Program-made: the position numbers and the translations under genes
DNA from: Physella acuta
Taxonomy: Eukaryota; Mollusca; Gastropoda; Physidae
Direction: 5' to 3'
DNA length: 64,000 bases
NCBI RefSeq assembly: GCF_028476545.1
Contig: NW_026731891.1
Location: 312,501 to 376,500, forward strand
Notes under the pieces: generated by a model
What the model was told of the DNA's origin: nothing
Databases searched by the model: none
What the model saw: only the letters and a program-made list of their open reading frames with translations
Part shown: positions 1 through 13,790 of the stretch, piece by piece
How the letters are laid out: each line of letters begins with the position of its first letter
Position numbering within the stretch: the first letter of the stretch is position 1

Positions 1-456
1 CCCCCCCCCTCCCTTCCCACACCTGAACTGGGACAACTGTAACCTGATAAGAAGACATCCCAACCTAGTTAGAGATGTGCAGGCTAGGTGAAGTACCGGT
101 CTTTGACCTTAGTCTGGCCCAACTAACATGGGATGCAAATTTGGGGAAACATGTAATGAGATACCCTATTGTATTTGAGGTTTAGAAAGGGCATAGACCC
201 CAGGTTGGGTGGTGAGGGTCAGAGACATAGGAGAGTTGAACGTTAGCTTTGCTAGGATGTAGTCGTGTTTTGTGTTGTAAGGTGTGGTAGGGCTGGCCCC
301 TAAGGCTGGCCACTATTGATGTTCAAGATTATTCCCCATTTTATCCAAGACTAAAGTATCAACCATTAAAATTAAGGAGCTAATATTGTCTTTGTGTTTT
401 CTTGAACCTCTCAGTGCAGACCTCAGTAACAACAATACTGATGATGTCATAACACT
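1..456. other. Intron, unique sequence
   Basis: I see no exon here. The HERC2 residues expected after window exon 40 (the rest of the SH3-like barrel, then the ZZ finger) are not found on the minus strand of this stretch, so the next exon lies outside the window. It opens with a C9 tract. Confidence 0.6.
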
Positions 457-710
457 ACCAGTGACAGTTGCAACAACAAAACCTACCAGTGACAGTTGCA
501 ACAACAAAACCTACCAGTGACAGTTGCAACAACAAAACCTACCAGTGACAGTTGCAACAACAAAACCTACCAGTGACAGTTGCAACAACAAAACCTACCA
601 GTGACAGTTGCAACAACAAAACCTACCAGTGACAGTTGCAACAACAAAACCTACCAGTGACAGTTGCAACAACAAAACCTACCAGTGACAGTTGCAACAA
701 CAAAACCTAC
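457..710. repeat. 28-bp minisatellite carrying donor copies of window exon 40
   Basis: About nine nearly identical 28-bp units. On the minus strand each unit contains AACTGTCACTG|GTAGGTTT, the last coding bases and donor of window exon 40. Confidence 0.9.
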
Positions 711-821
711 CAGTGACAGTTCCAACACTAGCATGTGTCACTGAGCCCCACTTGTATGTTGGTTTGCTGACAGACGCCTTGACTCGCACTTTGTCTCCAA
801 CTTTGATTGTCTGCCCATTGT
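711..821 (-). CDS. HERC2: HERC2 window exon 40: start of the second SH3-like barrel
   Basis: 111 nt, phase 1 to 1. It encodes [20 protein letters not shown], then [15 protein letters not shown], matching vertebrate [35 protein letters not shown]. Acceptor TTTGATCAG|AC, donor CACTG|GTAGGT. The donor with preceding coding bases is the 28-bp unit repeated down to 457. The next exon should lie beyond the window's lower end. Confidence 0.92.
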
Positions 822-3800
822 CTGATCAAAGAATTCAGTACAAAAATGTTTAGTCTCAATGCAAACGTTCTTGTATGTTATCTCAGTTACAACCCACCAA
901 ACGTTGGGATTCTGTTCTCCACAGGAGCAAGTGCCCAGTCATTAAAGATCAACTCCTCACCTATAGCTGAGTTTGTGAAGCCAAGTATCTCTACATGAAT
1001 GTAGCGCACCCAGTAGGTCCCACACTTCCTTTGCCAGTAGGCCTGGATGTTCAGTTCATGAAGGCCATCTTGATCCAACTAAAAACAGGTCTCAATTATT
1101 TATATACTCATGGCAATGACCGCTGTCTCAAATACTTTTATACCGTATGGTACCTGACTTGCCACAATAAATGAATGTCAATGTACCCCTATATAATAAG
1201 TATTGTGCACATCAACTTTCTATTACAAAAGTATTAAGAAGTTCAACTGTGGGCTATATTAAGTATTATTGATGTTTAGGCTGACCTTAGTGACTTTCCC
1301 AATGTCACCTTGATGAACTTCTTCATAGGTGCGACAACATCTGACCATCATGCCAACCTGGATCTTTTGTCTGACGTACATGGCGTAGTCGTCGGAGTTG
1401 GTGAACTCTGACCTTTTGCTGTACTCACAGGGCACGCCCACAACTTCTGGTGATGCAGCCTATTCAAATATCATTTACATCTATTTACATGTTTTAGGTG
1501 ATATTTACATCTATTTACATGTGTTAGGTGATATTCACAGCTATTTACATGTGTTAGGTGATATTTACAGCTATTTACATGTGTTAGGTGATATTTACAT
1601 CTATTTACATGTGTTAGGTGATATTCACAGCTATTTACATGTGTTAGGTGATATTTACAGCTATTTACATGTGTTGGGTGATATTTAGAGCTATTTATAT
1701 AAATTGGTGACGACATTTAAGCTATTTACATTTTATTATTTGAAGAAGGACTCACGTGAAAAGCTTTAATATGACTCACATCAAAAGCTTCATACTCGTC
1801 ATAGCCATCTGAAACTGAGTCGCTGTCTGTGTATCCATCCTCTGATGAGGCAACATCTGTGTCAGAGTCCTCATGTCCAGAGCTGGGGTGTTCCAGCAGC
1901 CAACTGACCACAGCCTCCACGGTTGGAGTCTCTAGGCCACCTCCCCCTGGCCCAACAGTACAGCTGGTTAGCACATATTCTTTCAATACACTCATTTTAG
2001 CTAGAAATTCAAATTCACTCAAAATTTGATGACCTACTGCAAAGGTTTGATGTTAAAGTACCAATCAGTGTGTGTACACTGTACCAACCAATCATGTTGA
2101 CACACACTTGTACCAACCAACCATGTTGACACACACTTGTACCAACCAACCATGGTGACACACACTTGTACCAACCAACCATGGTGACACACACTTGTAC
2201 CAACCATGGTGACACACACTTGTACCAACCAACCATGGTGACACACACTTGTACCAACCAACCATGGTGACACACACTTGTACCAACCAACCATGGTGAC
2301 ACACACTTGTACCAACCAACCATGGTGACACACACTTGTACCAACCAACCATGGTGACACACACTTGTACCAACAAACCATGTTGACACACACTTGTACC
2401 AACCATGGTGACACACATTTGTACCAACAAACCATGGTGACACACACTTGTACCAACAAACCATGGTGACACACTTGTACCAACAAACCATGGTGACACA
2501 CACTTGTACCAACAAACCATGGTGACACACACTACTGCAACAACCAACCATGGTGACACACACTACTGCAACAACCAACCATGGTGACACACACTTGTAC
2601 CAACAAACCATGGTGACACACACTTGTACCAACAAACCATGGTGACACACACTTGTACCAACCAACCATGGTGACACACACTTGTACCAACCATGGTGAC
2701 ACACACTTGTACCAACCAACCATGGTGACACACACTTGTACCAACAAACCATGGTGACACACACTACTGCAACAACAAACCATGGTGACACACACTTGTA
2801 CCAACAAACCATGGTGACACACTACTGTACCAACCAATCTGTGTGTCATATGCACAACTCTACTCACCAAGAGATTTGACAGCTTGTTCAACTCGTCTCC
2901 TTGGGAATCCCATCTCCATGAGTTGAGCAACAATAGGTGTAGGCAGGGGTTGAAGAGGCTTCATCTTCCTTAACTTCTGGAGCCTAGCCACAATGGTAGG
3001 GGCTGGGGGAGACACCAGCTGCCCTAGGGGTGGCATGCCGAGAAAATTGTTCTCATCCTCCTCATCACTGCTCTCCTCAAGATCGGAGGAGTGTTGACCA
3101 AGTTCTGATATCAAATGTTGGCAGGCAGCCAAGGCAGCAGCCTGAAAAATATACAGGACAGCCTGCACATGACAGCTACAAATATTTCAACTAGAGGACA
3201 GCCTGCACATTTTTATGACAGCTACAAATATTTCAACTAGAGGACAGCCTGCACATGACAGCTACAAATATTTCAACTAGAGGACAGCCTGCACATTTTT
3301 ATGACAGCTACAAATATTTCAACTAGAGGACAGCCTGCACATTTTTATGACAGCTACAAATATTTCACCTAGAGGACAGCCTGCACATTTTTATGACAGC
3401 TACAAATATTTCAACTAGAGGACAGCCTGCACATTTTTATGACAGCTACAAATATTTCAACTAGAGGACAGCCTGCACATTTTTATGACAGCTACAAATA
3501 TTTCAACTAGAGAACAGCCTGTACATTGTTATTTAAGGCATAATTTAAATCTACAATTAAACTGCAATTACCAAAAAAGAAGATTCAGAAGCTAGCTATT
3601 AGTAGATCTAGTATTAGATTATACTTTTAAATATTGTAAGCAAATGTTTGCCAAAGGGAGATAATTGCTTTTCCCAGCCCTTTTTCCAATTCGCTTTATT
3701 AGCTTTCTTTATTAATTATTTTTTGGAAAAGTAGAACAAACTTCGACAAAATAGGGATGGCGTAACAGGACACAATTTTTTGTTTAAAAAGCATAACGAT

Positions 3801-6800
3801 TCCACTTTTTGCTGAAAGGCTGGCATGTCTGAGAGGACAGTGTGTAATTCCAACTTGTCAACAGCAGAGCCAGCCAAATTAAATGCAGACATCTTACCTC
3901 CATCTCCTCCACAGCAAAAACAGCCTTGAGAGGTGAGGGTTGTGTGGCTGTACTCAGCAGCTGCTGTAACAAGGTGACTTTGACTGGGCCATCGCCAGCC
4001 CCTTCTTCCTCTGTGGGTGGGGGCATGTCGGCCAGAGTGGGGTCCGGACAGATGTGCTGGAGGAGAATTTGTCTCAGCCCATCCTGATGGCTGAATAACT
4101 TGGCTACGGCTCGCAGTAGGCACAAGCGGATGTATTGCTTGCGCAGCTCTTTGAAAGTCAGATGATTGCCTAAGGGGAAAAAATGGTTAATGAGGTCATG
4201 ATGGTTGCCTAACAAGTCAAAGTGGTGAAGGTTGCCTAACAAGTGGTGATGGTTGCCTAACAAGTGGTGATGGTTGCCTAACAAGTCAAAGAAGTGGTGA
4301 TGGTTGCCTAACAAGTCAAAGAAGTGGTGATGGTTGCCTAACAAGTGGTGATGGTTGCCTAACAAGTGGTGATGGTTGCCAATGGTGATGGTTGCCAGTG
4401 GTGATGGTTGCCAGTGGTGATGGTTGCCAGTGGTGATGGTTGCCATACCCAGTGAATCAATGCTGCCTGTGCTGGTAGCCAGTGGAGCCCTGGGCGTGGC
4501 ATCTTTATCCCTGTCAGTCCTTACAGCAGCGCAGGACAAGCTACACAACACAGCCCAGTTACACAGTGTCTCTTCAGTCAATGGCATCCTCTCTACATGG
4601 AACTCTACCAGTGGTACCTACACAAACAAACATTCATCATCAAACAGAAAACTGAGGCAATTACACGCACAAGGTTTCAATTAACCATTAACCATTATAC
4701 TATACAGCAAATGTTTTGATGACCTACTGCAAAGGTTTAGATGACCTACCGCTAATGTTTTGATGACCTACTACAAATGTTTTGATGACCTACTACAAAG
4801 GTTTAGATGACCTACCGCTAATGTTTTGATGACCTACTACAAATGTTTTGATGACCTACTGCAAAGGTTTAGATGACCTACCGCTAATGTTTTGATGACC
4901 TACTACAAATGTTTTGATGACCTACTGCTAAAGTTTTGATAACCTACCGCTAATGTTTTGATGACCTACTACAAAGGTTTAGATGACCTACCGCTAATGT
5001 TTTGATGACCTACTGTAAAATGTTTTGATGACCTACTGCTAATGTTTTGATGACCTATTACAAATGTTTGGATGACCTAGTGCTAATGTTTTAATGCCCT
5101 ACCGCTAATGTTTTGATGACCTACCGCTAATGTTTTGATGACCTACCACTAATGTTTTGATGCCCTACCGCTAATGTTTTGATGACCTACCACTAATGTT
5201 TTGATGACCTAATGCAAATGTTTGGATGACCTACTGCTAATGTTTTGATGACCTACTGCTGATGTTTTGATGACCTAGTGCTAATGTTTTGATGACCTAC
5301 TACAAATGTTTTGATGACCTACCGCTAATGTTTTAATGACCTACTACAAATGTTTTGATGACCTACTGCTGATGTTTTGATGACCTACTACAAATGTTTT
5401 GATGACCTAGTGCTAATGTTTTGATGACCTACTACAAATGTTCTGATGACCTAGTGTTAATGTTTTGATGACCTACTACAAATGTTTTGATGACCTACCG
5501 CTAATGTTTTGATGACCTACTGCAAATGTTTTGATGCCCTACCATTTAAGTTTTGATGACCTAATGCAAATGTTTGGATGACCTACCGCTACTGTTTTGA
5601 TGACCTAGTGCTAATGTTTTGATGACCTAGTGCTAATGTTTTGATGACCTAGTGCTAATGTTTTGATGACCTAGTGCTAATGTTTTGATGACCTACCGCT
5701 AATGTTTTGATGACCTAGTGCTAATGTTTTGATGACCTAATGCAAATGTTTGGATGACCTAGTGCTAATGTTTTGATGACCTAGTGCTAATGTTTTGATG
5801 ACTTACTACAAATGTTTTGATGACCTAGTGCTAATGTTTTGATGACCTACTACAAATGTTTTGATGACCTAGTGCTAATGTTTTGATGACCTACTGCTAA
5901 TGTTTTGATGACCTAGTGCTAATGTTTTGATGACCTACTGCAAATATTTTAAAGACCTACCGCAGTGAGCTCTGACAGCCTGCAAACACTGGACTTGCCA
6001 GATGTAAACTGGACTTGGAGCTTCCCTTTGCTGGTGATTTTTGAAACTGTTCCAAGGCCAAGGTCATCATGCTTGACTAAACTTCCCAGTCTGAGTCTTG
6101 AGTCTACGCCACCAATGACAGCCAGGGCAGCAACCATCAAAGCTGTCTGGTTGCTGTCTCCCTCCGCCTCAATCTAAAGACAGACCCAGTGGGTTAGATC
6201 AGGTCAATTGTAAGGTCCATTGTTATATCAGGTCAATCTAAAGACAGAACAAGTAAGATCAGGTCAATTGTTAGGTCCATTGTTATATCAGGTCCATTGT
6301 TATATCAGGTCAATCTAAAGACAGAACAAGTAAGATCAGGTCAATTGTTATGTCAGGTCAAAGGTTATATCAGGTCAACTGTTATATCAGGTCGATTGTT
6401 ATATCAGGTAGTTTGTTATATCAGGTAGTTTATTCCAAGGAAAATTATCTCAGACAAAATATCTCAGACAAAATATCCCAGACACAATATCTCATGGACA
6501 AATGAGATCACCCAGGTATACAAACAAGGTGGGTTACTTCAGACAGACACTGTGGGTTACTTCAGACAGACAAGGTGGGTTACTTCAGGCAGACAAGGTG
6601 GGTTACTTCAGGCAGACAAGGTGGGTTACTTCAGGCAGACAAGGTGGGTTACTTCAGATAGACAAGGTGGGTTACTTCAGACAGACAAGGTGGGTTACTT
6701 CAGGCAGACAAGGTGGGTTACTTCAGGCAGACAAGGTGGGTTACTTCAGGCAGACACTGTGGGTTACTTCAGACACACAAGGTGGGTTACTTCAGACAGA

Positions 6801-9800
6801 CAAGGTGGGTTACTTCAGACAGACAAGGTGGGTTACTTCAGACAGACAAGGTGGGTTACTTCAGGCAGACAAGGTGGGTTACTTCAGACAGACAAGGTGG
6901 GTTACTTCAGGCAGACAAGGTGGGTTACTTCAGACACACAAGGTGGGTTACTTCAGACAGACAAGGTGGGTTACTTCAGGCAGACAAGGTGGGTTACTTC
7001 AGATAGACAAGGTGGGTTACTTCAGACAGACAAGGTGGGTTACTTCAGACAGACAAGGTGGGTTACTTCAGGCAGACAAGGTGGGTTACTTCAGACAGAC
7101 AAGGTGGGTTACTTCAGGCAGACAAGGTGGGTTACTTCAGACAGACAAGGTGGGTTACTTCAGGCAGACAAGGTGGGTTACTTCAGACACACAAGGTGGG
7201 TTACTTCAGACAGACAAGGTGGGTTACTTCAGGCAGACAAGGTGGGTTACTTCAGATAGACAAGGTGGGTTACTTCAGACAGACAAGGTGGGTTAATTCA
7301 GACAGACAAGGTGGGTTACTTCAGACAGACAAGGTGGGTTACTTCAGACAGACAAGGTGGGTTACTTCAGACAGACAAGGTGGGTTACTTCAGACAGACA
7401 AGGTGGGTTACTTCAGACAGACAAGTGGTGATGGTTACTTCAGATAGACAAGGTGGGTTACTTCAGACAGACATGGTGGGTTAATTCAGACACACAAGGT
7501 GGGTTACTTCAGACAGACATGTAATGCTTTACATGGTGAGTCCTCCTTTCAGCAAGAAGAGTTACAATGTTGGGGAGTTGGGCTGCAATGAATTTGTTGA
7601 CTGCTCCATTCCACACAGGTAAGGTATGGAGCCTGCGAATAAGGGCAATGACCTCTTCAGCCATTGTACTTGTGTATGTGGCTGTCATAGACACTGGAAT
7701 GTTCCTCTTCTTCTCATCACAGTTGTCTGCTGCAAAAAGAAAGACTTCAGTCATGACAGATTGATAAGGGATTACAGTCAAAACAGGCATCTTCAGTCAT
7801 GACATGTGACTTATGTCAGGTGACTTGAGACCTGTCAGATGACTTGAGACATGTCAGGTGACTTGAGACATGAGAAAAAGCATGGAGTACATACATGAAG
7901 AGTTTAAGGTCATGTCGGTGGCACATCCCATGAGAACAGCTCCTAGCAGAGCAAAGAGTCTGTTGACCAGCTCCATGACTCTAGCCCCATCCATGTAGTG
8001 GTCCCATGAAGGCAGAACACTTCGCAGTAATTTCAGTATCAGAATCTGAGATCAATCACACAAACTACTTTCAACCTTATGTGGATCAGTTCTTATCAAA
8101 CTCAATACAAAATAAAGCAGGGGTATCTCTCCTTAACTTTCTTGGTCCATAGAAATATTTTTTAATTTCCTTATTTTAATACTTTATAATAAAATAGAAT
8201 CGCCTTGGAAAAAGATTTACATGTCACATGAATGCAAAAATAGGTGAAATATAAATACATGTGAGATTTCATCCAGCTAACTTCACACAAGTCATTATCT
8301 TTTTAGAAACCATAAAGTACCAACTCTGTTTACTGGAAATTGCTCAAACGTTGAAAAAAAAACTACAAATTTGAAATAAAGCTTATAAATGAACGTTGCC
8401 AGCAACATGCAAGTTATCGTACTTACAAACAGACACACATACAAATGTGCAAAAAAAAAGTTTTTCTGACTCAGGGTGGGGTAAAATGTTGCCAGATTTG
8501 TCTTTTTTTTTTTGCTTGATTACAATTTTTCTTCTATAGGCTTACTCCAGAAAAAATGGGCGCTACTCAGTTGTTTTTTTACATAATAATTTTTAAAATT
8601 TTTGACTACTTACCTGTCTGTAAACATTCTTGGAATATTTAGAGCCGTGGTCCACTTACCTGTCTGTAAACATTCTTGGAATATTTAGAGCCGTGGTCTT
8701 CCTCCAATATCCTGAGCAGCAGTGAGATCCAGCGAGGTGAGCTGAGTGCCTGGCATATGATGGGAGTAGTGGCAATGCTGCGCACAAAGCCCAGTGTGCA
8801 CCATTTGACATGTTGCTGGCTTGCAATGTGGGCTAGAGCAGAATTGGTATCTAAAAAAACAAATTTACTCACACTAATATATCAATGTAATGACCTTAAA
8901 TCAACAAACATGTTGTGTACTGTGGATAACATCCAACAAACAGGTTGTGTACAGTAGATAACATCCAACAAACAGTTTGTGTACTGTGGATAACATCCAA
9001 CAAACAGGTTGTGTACAGTAGATAACATCCAACAAACAGTTTGTGTACAGTAGATAACATCCAACAAACAGTTTGTGTACAGTAGATAACATCAAACAAA
9101 CAGTGTGAGTACTGTGGATAACATCCAACAAACAGGTTGTGTACAGTAGATAACATCCAACAAACAGTTTGTGTACTGTGGATAACATCCAACAAACAGG
9201 TTGTGTACAGTAGATAACATACTACAAACATGTTGTGTACTGTGCATAATATCTAACAGGTTGTGTACTGTGGATATCATACTACAAACAGGTTGTGTAC
9301 TGTGGATAAGATCTTACTTGGACCATAGTTGCAGCCAGCATCAACAATACTCAGCATAAGTCCACAGAGTGCAGCAATGGACTCAGGTTGACAGTGTTCA
9401 GCATGTATGCCCGCACACAGGGACAGCACTTTGAGCAGGCCAATGCTGGAGCTTCTGATCAGGCTTGTAGGGTGTTTACTTTCTGGATGCTTGGTTTCTG
9501 GGCCAAAACATTTTTTTATCAAGTGTCTTTACTGTCCACATTTCTATGGAAATTGGTCTTTTTCATAGGATAGTTATATGACAGTGTCAGTCTAGAAAGC
9601 ATATTTCTATGGGTTCCATGACAAATGATTTCAGGACAAAATATCCCAGACAAAATATCTCAGACAAATTATCTCAGGACAAATGATATCAAGGACAAGT
9701 GATCTCATGAACAAAAGTTATCAGGACAAATGATACCTTGGAAATATGATCTCAGACAAAATATCTCAAACTTCTTCTTCTTCTTCTTCGTTCTTAATTA

Positions 9801-12800
9801 TTAGTGTGGAGGGGATCGAGATTTATCTGCCAGTGGGTTTGATCTCGAGACTTTGTTCGAATTTATCTTCCTTGAGCTTTTTGCCGACTCGACCACGCCT
9901 CCAACACAATTAAGCGTTACGTGTCAACTGGTTATGCGCCATTGAGGCCATTGACTCCGATTTCAGCCTGCTTTTCTTTTTGGATTTGCTTCCATAGCCT
10001 TTGTCCAACCAAGAACAAACTACAAGGCAGCAGTTGTTTAATTTTGGAGTTGTCTCTCCTAGAAGAGTGGCTGTCCCCAGCTAACGAGCCTCATCTGCCC
10101 GAGGGTTCGAACTCGCGACTTTTCGGTTTAGCAACCATGAGCTTTACCGACTCGACCACGCCGACCCCTATATCTCAAACAAAATATGTTTAGTATTTGA
10201 GGTTATTTTAGTTGAATTTAACCAAAAATTGATTGTCTTAGGAATTTACTTACAATTTTTTACACATAATAATTGTGAGAAAAGGTTTATCGCATATGTT
10301 TGTCAAATTACTTTAAACATGTTAAAATTGCAAATATCTAGCTGTGTGCAGTAGTTACCACTCTCAACTTCTTCCTCCTCTTCATCCTCATCATTGTCAT
10401 CTAGTTCTGGCATCTGGGCCAGCTTGAGGTCATACTTGCCCTCCTTGCCCATCCTGTAGCTGTTGGTGCTACCTGTGTCCCACTGGACACGGATCCAACC
10501 ATCTTCTCCCAACTCTCCAATCACATGACCCAGGCTGGGAGGAGGGCCATCCTAAAGAGATAGAATCAATACATGACCTTATCAACTAATACAATCAACT
10601 GATCTGCAAGCACATGGAAGCCATTAAGAAAAAAACAACATTTAATTTATATATTATGGGAGGGTAATGGACAGGGTAAAAAAATAGATATAAGACCAGC
10701 TAACCCTTGTCAAACGTGTCCTAACCTGATCTCCCCAATCAAATGTGTCCTAACCTGATCTCCCCAATCAAACGTGTCCTAACCTGATCTCCCCAATCAA
10801 ATGTGTCCTAACCTGATCTCCCCACTTCCAATCAAACGTGTCCTAACCTGATCTCCCCAATCAAACGTGTCCTTACCTGATCTCCCCAATCAAACGTGTC
10901 CTAACCTGATCTCCCCAATCAAACGTGTCCTAACCTGATCTCCACAATCAAACATGTCCTAACCTGATCTCCCCAATCAAACGTGTCCTAACCTGATCTC
11001 CCCAATCAAACGTGTCCTTACCTGATCTCCCCAATCAAACGTGTCCTAAACTGATCTCCCCAATCAAACGTGTCCTAACCTGATCTCCCCAATCAAACGT
11101 GTCCTAACCTGATCTCCCCAATCAAACGTGTCCTAACCTGATCTCCCCAATCAAACGTGTCCTAACCTGATCTCCACAATCAAACATGTCCTAACCTGAT
11201 CTCCCCAATCAAACGTGTCCTAACCTGATCTCCCCAATCAAATGTGTCCTTACCTGATCTCCCCAATCAAACGTGTCCTAACCTGATCTCCCCAATCAAA
11301 CGTGTCCTAACCTGATCTCCCCAATCAAATGTGTCCTAACCTGATCTCCCCAATCAAATGCGTCCTAACCTGATCTCCCCAATCAAATGCGTCCTAACCT
11401 GATCTCCCCAATCAAATGTGTCCTAACCTGATCTCCCCAATCAAACGTGTCCTAACCTGATCTCCCCAATCAAATGTGTCCTAACCTGATCTCCCCAATC
11501 AAATGTGTCCTAACCTGATCTCCCCAATCAAACGTGTCCTAACCTGATCTCCCCAATCGAATGTGTCCTAACCTGATCTCCCCAATCAAATGTGTCCTTA
11601 CCTGATCTCCCCAATCAAACGTGTCCTAACCTGATCTCCCCAATCAAATGTGTCCTAACCTGATCTCCCCAATCAAACGTGTCCTAACCTGATCTCCACA
11701 ATCAAACATGTCCTAACCTGATCTCCCCAATCAAATGTGTCCTAACCTGATCTCCCCAATCAAATATGTCCTAACCTGATCTCCCCAATCAAATGTGTCC
11801 TAATCTGATCTCCCCAATCAAATGTGTCCTAACCTGATCTCCCCAATCAAATGTGTCTTAACCTGATCTCCCAAATCAAATGTGTCCTTACCTGATCTCC
11901 CCACTTCCAATCAAATGTGTCCTAACCTGATCTCCCCAATCAAATGTGTCCTAACATGATCTCCCCAATCAAATGTGTCCTAACCTGATCTCCCCAATCA
12001 AATGTGTCCTAACATGATCTCCCCAATCAAATGTGTCCTTACCTGATCTCCCCAATCAAATGTGTCCTAATCTGATCTCCCCAATCAAATGTGTCCTAAC
12101 CTGATCTCCCCAATCAAATGTGTCCTAACCTGATCTCCACAATCAAATGCGTCCTAACCTGATCTCCCCAATCAAATGTGTCCTAACCTGATCTCCCCAA
12201 TCAAATGTGTCCTAACCTGATCTCCCTAATCAAACGTGTCCTAACCTGATCTCCCCACTTCCAATCAAACGTGTCCTAACCTTATCTCCACAATCAAATG
12301 TGTCCTAACCTGATCTCCCCAATCAAATGTGTCCTAACCTGATCTCCCCAATCAAACGTGTCCTAACCTGATCTCCCCAATCAAATGTGTCCTAACCTGA
12401 TCTCCCCACTTCCAATCAAATGTGTCCTAACATGATCTCCCCACTTCCAATCAAATGTGTCCTAACCTGATCTCCACAATCAAATGTGTCCTAACCTGAT
12501 CTCCCCACTTCCAATCAAATGTGTCCTAACCTGATCTCCCCAATCAAATGTGTCCTAACCTGATCTCCCCAATCAAACGTGTCCTAACCTGATCTCCCCA
12601 ATCAAATGTGTCCTAACCTGATCTCCCCAATCAAATGTGTCCTTACCTGATCTCCCCAATCAAACGTGTCCTAACCTGATCTCCCCAATCAAATGTGTCC
12701 TAACCTGATCTCCCCAATCAAACGTGTCCTAACCTGATCTCCACAATCAAACATGTCCTAACCTGATCTCCCCAATCAAATGTGTCCTAACCTGATCTCC

Positions 12801-13737
12801 CCAATCAAACGTGTCCTAACCTGATCTCCACAATCAAACATGTCCTAACCTGATCTCCCCAATCAAATGTGTCCTAACCTGATCTCCCCAATCAAATGAG
12901 TCCTAACCTGATCTCCCCAATCAAACGTGTCCTAATCTGATCTCCCCAATCAAATGTGTCCTAACCTGATCTCCCCAATCAAATGTGTCTTAACCTGATC
13001 TCCCCAATCAAATGTGTCCTTACCTGATCTCCCCACTTCCAATCAAATGTGTCCTAACCTGATCTCCCCAATCAAATGTGTCCTAACATGATCTCCCCAA
13101 TCAAATGTGTCCTAACCTGATCTCCCCAATCAAATGTGTCCTAACCTGATCTCCCCACTTCCAATCAAACGTGTCCTAACCTTATCTCCACAATCAAATG
13201 TGACCTAACCTGATCTCCCCAATCAAATGTGTCCTAACCTGATCTCCCCAATCAAATGTGACCTAACATGATCTCCCCAATCAAATGTGTCCTAACCTGA
13301 TCTCCCCACTTCCAATCACATGTGTCCTAACCTCCCCAATCAAATGTGTCCTAACCTGATCTCCTCACTTCCAATCACATGTGTCCTAACCTCCCCAATC
13401 AAATGTGTCCTAAACTGATCTCCCCACTTCCAATCACATGTGTCCTAACCTCCCCAATCAAATGTGTCCTAACCTGATCTCCCCACTTCCAATCGACTCC
13501 CCTCATAACTCTGGTTCCAACTTTCATCATGGCAGCCAGCTCTGGGCCTGCCATTGGCATGGTCTGGGCACTTTTCTTATTGAACTGTTCCTCGGGGATG
13601 GTGAAGATGGTGTTACAGTTGTCTGGGACTGGCAAGTCTGGCTCTGGACCTGACAAGTTACAGTTCACACTTCATAAACTATGCCGGCAAAAAATCAAAT
13701 TATATTTACACACACACACATATGTATATATGTTTAT

Positions 13738-13790
<53 letters not shown>

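Noticed and set aside
313-507. Short minus-strand frame ([18 protein letters not shown]) as the next HERC2 exon
   Set aside because: It reads through the donor-bearing array and does not match the HERC2 barrel sequence expected next.
6502-7447. Plus-strand repeat proteins of up to 264 codons ([15 protein letters not shown])
   Set aside because: All three frames of a 23-bp array are open; no coding signature and HERC2 exons flank it on the other strand.
9921-10193. Plus-strand frame beginning [15 protein letters not shown], also at 18649 and 37924
   Set aside because: Antisense or sense reading of the SINE body; it recurs only because the SINE does.
10690-13473. CRISPR array
   Set aside because: Units are contiguous repeats without unique spacers, in a eukaryotic intron; the same applies to all other arrays here.
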